Origin: Vibrio sp. 14G-20
GTDB lineage: Bacteria; Pseudomonadota; Gammaproteobacteria; Enterobacterales; Vibrionaceae
Length of the DNA: 64,000 bases
Direction of reading: 5' to 3'
Assembly: GCF_026241515.1 (NCBI RefSeq)
Contig: NZ_JAPHPW010000019.1
Coordinates: 1 to 64,000 of the forward strand
Numbering within the stretch: position 1 is the stretch's first letter; each line of letters starts with the position of its first letter. The notes beneath the pieces are model-generated. The model was given only the letters and a program-made list of their open reading frames with translations. It did not search any database and was not told the DNA's origin. Below are positions 57,302-64,000 of this stretch, piece by piece. The position numbers and the translations under genes were made by a program.

Positions 57302-58159
57302 TTATCCTTTTACTGATCCTGCCGTTAGGCCACGAACAAAATATTTTCCTGCGAAGACATACACCAACAGCGTTGGCAATGCGGCGATGATCGCGGCCGC
57401 CATATCGACGTTATATTCTTTAACGCCCGTGCTGGTGTTGACTAAGTTGTTTAATGCCACGGTGATTGGTTGAGTCTCTGAGCCTGAATACACCACCCCG
57501 AACAAGAAATCGTTCCAGATAGCAGTGAACTGCCAGATCACCGTCACCATGATGATAGGTGTTGAGATCGGTAATAAGATCTTAAAGAAAATGGTGAAGA
57601 AGCCCGCACCATCCAGTTTTGCTGCTTTGATCAATTCATCCGGAATCGAGATGTAGAAGTTACGGAAAAACAGAGTCGTAAACGCCATGCCGTAGATAAC
57701 ATGCACAATCACCAAACCGATGGTCGTGTTTGCTAAACCCATCTTGCCGAGCATGGTCGCCATTGGCAGAAGCACGACTTGGAATGGGATAAAGCAACCA
57801 AACAACAACAAACTAAAGAACAGGTTTGAGCCTCGGAACTGCCACTTAGTGACCACATAGCCGTTGAATGCACCGAGTAATGTTGAGATAGCGACCGCTG
57901 GAATCACCATTTGGAATGAGTTCCAAAAGTAGCCTTTGATGCCTTCACATTTAACGCCCGTACACGCGGTGTCCCACGCTTTATACCAAGCATCAAACAC
58001 CCACTCTTTCGGCAAACTCATCAAGTTACCCGCCTTAATGTCTGGCAGAGTTTTGAATGAGGTCAGTACCATTACGAACAATGGCATTAAATAAACTAAG
58101 CAGAAGAAAAGCAGTGCTGAATAGATAAACATTCGAGCAAAGTTGATGTTATTCATCAT
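57302..58159 (-). CDS. carbohydrate ABC transporter permease (MalG/GtsC type)
   Basis: The 285-aa inner-membrane permease has about six helices. The family EAA-type loop that docks on the ATPase appears as ELIKAAKLDGAGFFTIFFKILLPIS. The N-terminal TSFKTLPDIKAG and C-terminal AGKYFVRGLTAGSVKG are typical of CUT1 second permeases. Its start overlaps the end of the first permease by four bases, so the two are translationally coupled. Confidence 0.92.
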   Translation of the reverse strand: MMNNINFARMFIYSALLFFCLVYLMPLFVMVLTSFKTLPDIKAGNLMSLPKEWVFDAWYKAWDTACTGVKCEGIKGYFWNSFQMVIPAVAISTLLGAFNGYVVTKWQFRGSNLFFSLLLFGCFIPFQVVLLPMATMLGKMGLANTTIGLVIVHVIYGMAFTTLFFRNFYISIPDELIKAAKLDGAGFFTIFFKILLPISTPIIMVTVIWQFTAIWNDFLFGVVYSGSETQPITVALNNLVNTSTGVKEYNVDMAAAIIAALPTLLVYVFAGKYFVRGLTAGSVKG

Positions 58160-59094
58160 GACTTTTTCTCCCTAAGTTCAGAGTAAAGATAAGGCACGAG
58201 AATCGCTAAGATACCGGCAAGCATCATCATCGCACTGGCAGCACCAAGGCCGATTTGTCCACGCGTAAACGAGTGTGCGTACATGAATAGCGCAGGAAGA
58301 TCCGATGAATAACCTGGGCCACCCGCTGTCATCGCGGTCACAAGGTCGAAACTCTTAATCGCAATGTGTGAGGTGATGATCACCGCACTGAAAACCACAG
58401 GACGCAAGCAAGGCAGAATGATTTTGAGATAAATAGTGGGTAAGCTTGCCCCATCAATTTGAGCGGCTTTGATGATTGAAGAATCAATGCCACGAAGACC
58501 TGCTAGGAACATCGCCATCACAAAGCCTGAAGACTGCCAAAGCGCCGCAATCACTAAGGTGTAGACCGACATTTCAGAGTCGACCAACCAATCAAATTTA
58601 AAGTCGGTAAAGCCCCAATCTTGCATTAGTTTTTCAATACCAAGCCCCGGATTGAGAATCCATTTCCAAGCGGTACCCGTCACGATGAATGACAAGGCCA
58701 TTGGGTATAAATAGATGGTACGAATCGCGCCTTCTTGGCGGATGTTCTGGTCAAGCAATACCGCCAAGCCCACACCTAACAAGATAGCAATCGCCATGAA
58801 CAGAAAACCAAACACACCAAGGTTGGTGATTGAGGTTATCCAGCGATCGTTGTCCATCAGCTTTTCATATTGAGCTAAACCGACAAAGTTGAAGCTCGGT
58901 AAAAATCGAGAATTCGTGAACGACAGCGCCGCCGTCCAGAATATATAGCCGTAGATACACACCACGGTCACTAACGCAGTCGGCGCCAGTACAATCTTGG
59001 GTAACCAATGTTGCAACCTGTCAGCAAAGCTAGGCTTGGGCGCAGGCTGGCTCCTTGTGGGTTTTGGAGTCGACTCAGTCAAAACATGCTCCAT
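58156..59094 (-). CDS. carbohydrate ABC transporter permease (MalF/GtsB type)
   Basis: The 312-aa permease has six helices after a Pro/Lys-rich N-terminal tail. The EAA-type loop is SIIKAAQIDGASLPTIYLKIILPCLRP, and the family LRGIDSSI region precedes it. Compact size and lack of the extra periplasmic domain of E. coli MalF place it closer to UgpA/GtsB than MalF. It follows the binding-protein gene after 144 bases containing a hairpin. Confidence 0.92.
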   Translation of the reverse strand: MEHVLTESTPKPTRSQPAPKPSFADRLQHWLPKIVLAPTALVTVVCIYGYIFWTAALSFTNSRFLPSFNFVGLAQYEKLMDNDRWITSITNLGVFGFLFMAIAILLGVGLAVLLDQNIRQEGAIRTIYLYPMALSFIVTGTAWKWILNPGLGIEKLMQDWGFTDFKFDWLVDSEMSVYTLVIAALWQSSGFVMAMFLAGLRGIDSSIIKAAQIDGASLPTIYLKIILPCLRPVVFSAVIITSHIAIKSFDLVTAMTAGGPGYSSDLPALFMYAHSFTRGQIGLGAASAMMMLAGILAILVPYLYSELREKKS

Positions 59095-59182
59095 AACTTA
59101 TCCTTGTTGCACAATTGAGCCGATGGCTTACCTCTCGGCACCACATCAGCATCACGCATATTAGAATTGGGAATGAAGAGCA

Positions 59183-59205
59183 GGTAGACTCCCTAGGAGC
59201 CTACC
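59183..59205 (-). other. intercistronic hairpin after the sugar-binding-protein gene
   Basis: On the minus strand GGTAGGCTCC-TAG-GGAGTCTACC is a 10 bp stem (one G-U) in the 144-base gap between the binding-protein and permease genes. With no strong T-run it probably protects the upstream mRNA or partly attenuates, giving excess binding protein. Confidence 0.6.
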
Positions 59206-59238
59206 CACCCTGGGGGTTTGGTGTTAAACCAAGTGAGA

Positions 59239-60486
59239 TTAGATAGCCGCTTTCACTGCTTTCGCTAACTTAGCTGCCGCTTCTTTTGGATCGGCATCTT
59301 TCTCATTGAAGAAGTTGGTCACTACGTCATAGATAGCGCCTTGAGCGTAACTTGTCGTCGCTAGGCCGTGAGCCATACTCGGAACAAGATCGCCAGATTC
59401 AGCACTCGCTTTGAAGGTTGCCATTGAATCCAACGCACATTGGTCGAACTTAGACATGTCCATATCGAGACGTACTGGTATTGAGCCTTTGTTCAGGTTG
59501 AAGACTTCTTGGAAATCTTTGGTAAGAATGGTTTTCGCGAGATCTTGCTGCGCTTTTTGGTTCTCTTTGTCACTCAACTCAAAGAACGCAAAGCTATCGA
59601 TGTTGAAGGTAAATTGGCCGTCAGTGCCCGGAGCTGGTGCACAGATGTAGTCTTTACCCGGCACTTTGCCTGCTGCAGTAAACTCACCTTTCGCCCAGTC
59701 ACCCATGATTTGCATCGCGGCTTCGCCATTGATAACCATTGAAGTTGCGACGTTCCAATCACGACCTGGAGAGTTGCTGTCGATGTAGTCACGCATCTTT
59801 TTAAACTTGGTGAACACTTCCACCATTTTGTCGCCAGATAAAACGTCCATATCAAGATCAACGAACGCTTTGTTGTAGTCTTCACTGCCTAGTACATCAA
59901 GTGCTACCGCTTCGAAGACTGTCGCGTCTTGCCAAGGTTGGCCACCGTGAGCCAGAGGAATAAAGCCAGCCGCTTTGATCTTGTCTGCCGCAACAAAGAA
60001 CTCGTCTAATGTGGTTGGAACTGTTACGCCTGATTTTTCTAAAACAACAGGGTTAGCCCAAAGCCAGTTAACACGGTGAACGTTAACAGGAACCGCTACA
60101 TATTCGCCGTCCCACTTCATCACTTTAGTGACAACTTCTGGCAGTAGTTCATCCCACTGTTCTTGTTTTGCTGTTGCATCGAGAGACGTTAGAAAACCTA
60201 AACCACCCCACTCTTGAATATCATGACCTTTGATCTGCGCTGCAGACGGTGGGTTGCCTGATACTGCTCGCGTTTTCAAAACGGTCATCGCACTTTCACC
60301 GCCGCCACCAGCCACTGCAAAGTCTTTCCATGTATGGCCTTGTTCTTCAATCATCTCTTTCAGTACCGCAGCGGATTTTGCTTCGCCACCGGCAGTCCAC
60401 CAATGGAGCACTTCCACTTCACCAGCTTGAGAAAATGTTGAGGCAGCAAGAAGAGATAGAGTAAGTAGGGTTTTATTGATTTTCAT
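59239..60486 (-). CDS. glucose/mannose-type ABC transporter substrate-binding protein (GtsA-like)
   Basis: The 415-aa periplasmic protein has a signal peptide (residues 1-21, ending FSQAGE). It resembles Pseudomonas GtsA closely over [46 protein letters not shown] and [14 protein letters not shown] therefore infer glucose, possibly mannose or other hexose, as ligand, rather than maltose. It is the first gene of the four-gene operon, and a two-component system lies immediately upstream. AAGATAATA before the ATG is a weak ribosome site. Confidence 0.9.
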   Translation of the reverse strand: MKINKTLLTLSLLAASTFSQAGEVEVLHWWTAGGEAKSAAVLKEMIEEQGHTWKDFAVAGGGGESAMTVLKTRAVSGNPPSAAQIKGHDIQEWGGLGFLTSLDATAKQEQWDELLPEVVTKVMKWDGEYVAVPVNVHRVNWLWANPVVLEKSGVTVPTTLDEFFVAADKIKAAGFIPLAHGGQPWQDATVFEAVALDVLGSEDYNKAFVDLDMDVLSGDKMVEVFTKFKKMRDYIDSNSPGRDWNVATSMVINGEAAMQIMGDWAKGEFTAAGKVPGKDYICAPAPGTDGQFTFNIDSFAFFELSDKENQKAQQDLAKTILTKDFQEVFNLNKGSIPVRLDMDMSKFDQCALDSMATFKASAESGDLVPSMAHGLATTSYAQGAIYDVVTNFFNEKDADPKEAAAKLAKAVKAAI

Positions 60487-60576
60487 TATTATCTTCCATG
60501 TTTAGCGGACTCGACGTCCGGTTCAATAAAGAGTCTACTTATTTTGATTTTTAGGATTGAAACAAAAGGTAAGCCC

Positions 60577-60598
60577 AATGTAACACAATTGTTACATT
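60577..60598. promoter_or_regulatory. perfect inverted repeat upstream of the gtsA-like gene
   Basis: AATGTAAC-ACAATT-GTTACATT has perfect 8 bp arms. It overlaps the last codon of the sensor kinase gene and lies about 90-110 bases before the binding-protein start. It is a good candidate for the operator of the adjacent response regulator. Confidence 0.5.
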
Positions 60599-62042
60599 AC
60601 ACTTCTAAGCCTCTAGGGATATAGACTTTGGCCTCTAAGCCGCCTTTAGGAGAGTTGCGAATAATGAGATCTCCGCCGTGTCCGTGCAGGATATTTCGGC
60701 AGATCCCGAGCCCTAAACCGTGCCCTTGGTCGTCGGTAGCAAGCCTAAAGTATGGTTCAAACACCAGTTCAAGTTTATCTTCAGGAATACCTTTGCCGTG
60801 ATCTTGAATCGTCACGATAACCCACACCGAATCACTGTTAATATCGACCTCAGCTGATGTTCCATATTTCACCGCGTTGTCGATAAGATTGGTGAGCACA
60901 CGTTTAATGGCTAGTGGTTTGGCGACTAACGGGTCAACCACAATGGGCTCAAACTCAACCAAGGTTTGATGTTGGTTGTGCAATTCAATCACGGAGAGCA
61001 TCATCTCATTGAGGTCGATAATGGCGTTATTTTCGTGAAGGTCGGTATCTCTTACCGCTTGTAAAGCGCCCTTAACCATCATCTCAAGCTCATCCAAATC
61101 CTTATTGAACTTGTCTTTCTTTACTTCGCTTTCCAATAGCTCGGCTCGTAGTCTAAGCCGAGTGATCGGTGTCTTTAAATCATGAGAGATAGCAGAAAAT
61201 AGGTGTTCTCTGTCGGCAACGTAGCGACGAATCCGCTGCTGCATTCGATTAAAAGCCCGAGTTGCGGTGACCAGTTCAGTTGCTCCCTCTTCGTTAAGTG
61301 GCGGCTGCTGAATATCCATGCTCATCTCGTTCGCTGCCCTTGCGAGTTTTTTAAGCGGGCGCACTTGGCGGCGAATCATTAAGTAGGTCAACACCAATAG
61401 AATCAGCGTTGATGAGAGCAAGAAGATCACCTGTTCACGACCGAGAATAGTGTCATCCAGTTTTACGTAAGGTGCAGGCAACAGTGCTGCAATGTAGACC
61501 CATTCATGGCTAGCTAGCTCAATTTGCACAACCAGAATCGGAGGATTAAGAGGTTCTAAGGTTAATGTGTGATGTGCCCATGATCGAGGGAGATCGCTCA
61601 AGTAGATGTCATTTTTAAGTAATCGAAGATGCTCTGGGCGAGAGAAATCGACACGTACCGATTCCACTTTATTGAGCTTGCTACTCAAGACACTTTCTAT
61701 GGCTTCTATCGAGGCTGTTTTTAAGCGAGTATCGGGGATCGGTTCAACAATCAAAGCCTCTTTATTGAAGGAGACGAAGAAACGCGTCCCGCCCATATTT
61801 CGAATTTGGTCTAACACGATATGGCGATATTTGACGGGCAAAGACTGGAAGAAAGTCACCGTTGAAGCAAACATGTTCGCCATGCTCGATGAGGCCGAAC
61901 GAATCCCTTCCAATTCCTTATGTTTAGATTCGCTATACCAAATAGAGGTTGCGATACCTTGAGCAATGACCACCGCTAACAAGGTTAATAACAAGGTTCG
62001 AGCAACCAAGGAATTTGGCTTTAAACTTCTCAACCACTTCAT
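60597..62042 (-). CDS. sensor histidine kinase (GtrS-like)
   Basis: This 481-aa membrane kinase has helix 1 at about residues 14-34, a periplasmic sensor region (about 35-195) and helix 2 at about 205-224. A HAMP domain (RPLKKLARAANEMS) leads to HisKA with AISHDLKTPITRLRLRAELLE (His287) and HATPase with NLIDNAVKYG and GHGLGLGICRNI. It is EnvZ/GtrS-like and pairs with the regulator gene 13 bases upstream. Its place before a GtsA-like operon mirrors the Pseudomonas GltR-GtrS glucose system, so a sugar-related signal is likely. Confidence 0.88.
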   Translation of the reverse strand: MKWLRSLKPNSLVARTLLLTLLAVVIAQGIATSIWYSESKHKELEGIRSASSSMANMFASTVTFFQSLPVKYRHIVLDQIRNMGGTRFFVSFNKEALIVEPIPDTRLKTASIEAIESVLSSKLNKVESVRVDFSRPEHLRLLKNDIYLSDLPRSWAHHTLTLEPLNPPILVVQIELASHEWVYIAALLPAPYVKLDDTILGREQVIFLLSSTLILLVLTYLMIRRQVRPLKKLARAANEMSMDIQQPPLNEEGATELVTATRAFNRMQQRIRRYVADREHLFSAISHDLKTPITRLRLRAELLESEVKKDKFNKDLDELEMMVKGALQAVRDTDLHENNAIIDLNEMMLSVIELHNQHQTLVEFEPIVVDPLVAKPLAIKRVLTNLIDNAVKYGTSAEVDINSDSVWVIVTIQDHGKGIPEDKLELVFEPYFRLATDDQGHGLGLGICRNILHGHGGDLIIRNSPKGGLEAKVYIPRGLEV

Positions 62043-62055
62043 ACGGACTTCTTAC

Positions 62056-62784
62056 TCAGTGCTCATAATGCACAGGCACAGCCAGAATGTAGCCGTTGCC
62101 GCGCATGGTTTTGATGTAGTGAGGATACTTGCCACTGTCGCCCAATCGGCTTCTCAAGCGACTTAGCTGCACATCAATGCCACGTTCAAAAGGCAGCGCT
62201 TCACGGCCTCTGGTTGCGAATGAGATGGTATCTCGGTCTAACACTTCATTAGGGCGAGTAAGGAACAACATTAACAATGAGAAATCACTGCCCGACAAGT
62301 CCATCTCTTCTGAGTTTTCATTGTGGGAAATTCGATGTGCGAGCGTATCGAGCGTCCAATCACCAAAGATGATCTGCTTTGGCAACGCATCATTGGGTTT
62401 GTCATCCACGACTTGAACGCGACGTAATAAAGCTTTGATACGCGCCATTAACTGGCGAGGGCTAAACGGCTTAGCGATATAGTCATCCGCACCAATTTCT
62501 AAGCCGATGATCTGGTCGGTTTCATCCGATACCGCAGTCAGCATAATGATAGGCACATTCGATTGTTTGCGGACGCGTTGGCACAAGGTAAATCCGTCGT
62601 CACCGGGTAGCATCACATCAAGAAGAATCAGGTCAGGGTAACCTTGGCTTTGCAGGTAAGTTTCGAGTTCAACACCATCTCCAACAGAGGAGACATCAAA
62701 ACCCGATTTTGTGAGGTACTCTTCCAGCAGTTCGCGGATTTCTTGATCATCATCCACCACGAGAATTCGAGTATTTGTTGGCAT
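62056..62784 (-). CDS. OmpR-family response regulator (GltR-like)
   Basis: The 242-aa regulator has a receiver domain (residues 5-120) with acidic pocket VVDDDQ, phospho-acceptor Asp56 in LLDVMLPG and Lys in AKPFSPRQL. The winged helix-turn-helix DNA-binding domain (about 140-238) ends with VQLSRLRSRLG and IKTMRGNGYIL. It is first in a regulator-kinase pair upstream of the glucose-type ABC transporter. I infer that it controls that operon, by analogy with GltR of Pseudomonas. Confidence 0.9.
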   Translation of the reverse strand: MPTNTRILVVDDDQEIRELLEEYLTKSGFDVSSVGDGVELETYLQSQGYPDLILLDVMLPGDDGFTLCQRVRKQSNVPIIMLTAVSDETDQIIGLEIGADDYIAKPFSPRQLMARIKALLRRVQVVDDKPNDALPKQIIFGDWTLDTLAHRISHNENSEEMDLSGSDFSLLMLFLTRPNEVLDRDTISFATRGREALPFERGIDVQLSRLRSRLGDSGKYPHYIKTMRGNGYILAVPVHYEH

Positions 62785-62935
62785 CGCCCAAACCTATTAA
62801 ATTTACAACTTATTCACATAGTGTATAGGCAGGTCGAGTGTTTGATTATTGATATGTTTGTAAAATTAGAAGAACAAACAGACAGAGATCACAACTAAGT
62901 GACCTCCATCCACTCGTTTGAATAGGCGAATCGAT

Positions 62936-64000
62936 TTACGACGAGCAGCTTATCTCCATCGCTTTACCCCACTCGGGTGGTAACGCAGCAAGGTGTTCGT
63001 AGTCAGGGTGTTCCGCATAAGGATCGGCCAACACCACCATTAATGCGTCAATATCACTGCTATCACCACGCTCAGCTTTATCTATCGCCAGCTGAGCAAG
63101 GTAATTTCTGAGGATGTATTTAGGGTTTACCTGCCTCATCTTTTCACAGCGCTCGGCTACTGACCTCTCTTCGAGTTCACAGCGTTGCAAATAGTTATCC
63201 AGCCATAGCTTTGCGGCCTCGCGATCGAGAACTAAATCAATGACTTCCTGCGCAGGCAAAGTGTCTAGGTTAGACAGCGTTCTAAAGAACCTTGGGTAAT
63301 CGACTTTGTTTTGCGACATCAATTCGAACATAGACTCAAACAAGCGGCTATCACCTTCATGTTTAGAAAGCAGCCCTAACTTACGACGCATTAACTGGCT
63401 GAAATAGCCGTTCATTTGTGGCTCGTATTGTTCTAACGCTGCCTCTAAATCAGCTTTCTCCACCAGCGGCGACAGAGAGTGAGCCAGAGCTGACAGGTTC
63501 CACAATCCAATTCTAGGTTGTTGATTGAAAGCGTAACGACCTTGGTAGTCCGAATGATTACAGATCAATCTTGGATCATATTCATCTAGGAAAGCAAACG
63601 GACCGTAATCGAAGGTTTGGCCGATAATCGACATGTTATCCGTGTTCATCACCCCATGTGCAAAACCATTCGCTTGCCACAACGCGACCATTTCCGCAGT
63701 ACGATCGACAATCTCATTGAACATAGCAGCGTAAGGTTTATCAACATCCAAACACTCAGGGAAGTGCCATTCAATGACTTTATCGGCCAGCAACTTATGC
63801 TCAGCCAACTGATTGGTATAAAACAGATGTTCAAAGTGACCGAAACGGATGTGTGACTCAGCAGCACGCACCAACAATGCGCCCCACTCTTGCTTCTCTC
63901 GATAAACAGGTGTGTCGCTGGTCATCATGGCCAACGCACGTGTGGTTGGGATATTAAGCCCGGCCATCGCCTCGCTACATAAGTACTCACGAACGGTTGA
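62936..64000 (-). CDS. selO: protein adenylyltransferase SelO (YdiU), 5' end beyond the window
   Basis: This is the C-terminal portion of SelO, a pseudokinase-fold enzyme that transfers AMP to Ser/Thr/Tyr residues of target proteins in redox stress. The family blocks [34 protein letters not shown] (Asn/Asp metal site) and the C-terminal [12 protein letters not shown] are present. The reading frame continues to the window edge as [18 protein letters not shown], so the true start is outside. An ATG at 63967 is internal. The terminal CSS with a penultimate-region Cys resembles the SelO Sec/Cys C-terminus. Confidence 0.93.
   Translation of the reverse strand, partial: STVREYLCSEAMAGLNIPTTRALAMMTSDTPVYREKQEWGALLVRAAESHIRFGHFEHLFYTNQLAEHKLLADKVIEWHFPECLDVDKPYAAMFNEIVDRTAEMVALWQANGFAHGVMNTDNMSIIGQTFDYGPFAFLDEYDPRLICNHSDYQGRYAFNQQPRIGLWNLSALAHSLSPLVEKADLEAALEQYEPQMNGYFSQLMRRKLGLLSKHEGDSRLFESMFELMSQNKVDYPRFFRTLSNLDTLPAQEVIDLVLDREAAKLWLDNYLQRCELEERSVAERCEKMRQVNPKYILRNYLAQLAIDKAERGDSSDIDALMVVLADPYAEHPDYEHLAALPPEWGKAMEISCSS

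Overview
This 64 kb window is a chromosomal segment of a marine gammaproteobacterium. It is almost certainly a Vibrio, most likely near the Splendidus clade. The protein sequences are Vibrio-like throughout. Two conserved Vibrio gene orders are intact: men operon-alaA-yfbR-dgt-tapT-rrtA, and comEA-ppiD-hupB-lon-clpX-clpP-tig-dctBD-dctMQP. Coding density is high, and I see no prophage, integron, CRISPR array or insertion-sequence transposase. The only mobile-looking element is a 160 bp MITE-like repeat before yfbR. The genus call comes from recalled family sequences and synteny, not from a search.

Layout: 1-5.7 kb holds the 3' part of a tRNA-Tyr, a 52-residue Cys-containing small protein, a Tim44-like membrane protein, a TetR regulator with an MFS-PlsC fusion, a YeiH-family transporter and a 54-residue single-pass membrane protein. 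5.8-13.2 kb is the full menaquinone operon menF-D-H-B-C-E on the minus strand. 13.4-18.5 kb carries alaA, yfbR, dgt, tapT, rhombosortase rrtA and the competence gene comEA. 18.7-27.1 kb is the proteostasis block ppiD, hupB, lon, clpX, clpP, tig, with a good heat-shock (sigma-32) promoter in front of lon. 27.8-34.5 kb is a C4-dicarboxylate module: the DctB/DctD two-component system, a small hypothetical gene and the DctPQM TRAP transporter. A sigma-54 promoter precedes dctP, matching DctD being a sigma-54 activator.

34.9-54.4 kb is the most distinctive part. It is a complete long-chain polyunsaturated fatty acid (probably EPA) synthase locus: pfaE (phosphopantetheinyl transferase) diverges from pfaA-pfaB-pfaC-pfaD. 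PfaA carries five tandem, nearly identical ACP domains. PfaC has an active ketosynthase, a chain-length factor and two FabA-like dehydratases. PfaD is the enoyl reductase. A 720 bp AT-rich non-coding region separates pfaE from pfaA.

54.5-64 kb carries an HflX-family GTPase with an acidic insertion and a GtsABCD-like glucose ABC transporter. Upstream of the transporter is a GltR/GtrS-like two-component system, with a perfect inverted repeat in front of the transporter operon. The window ends inside selO, whose 5' end is cut off.

The least-described items are the three small proteins, the MITE-like repeat, the MFS-PlsC fusion with its TetR partner, and the pfaE-pfaA control region.
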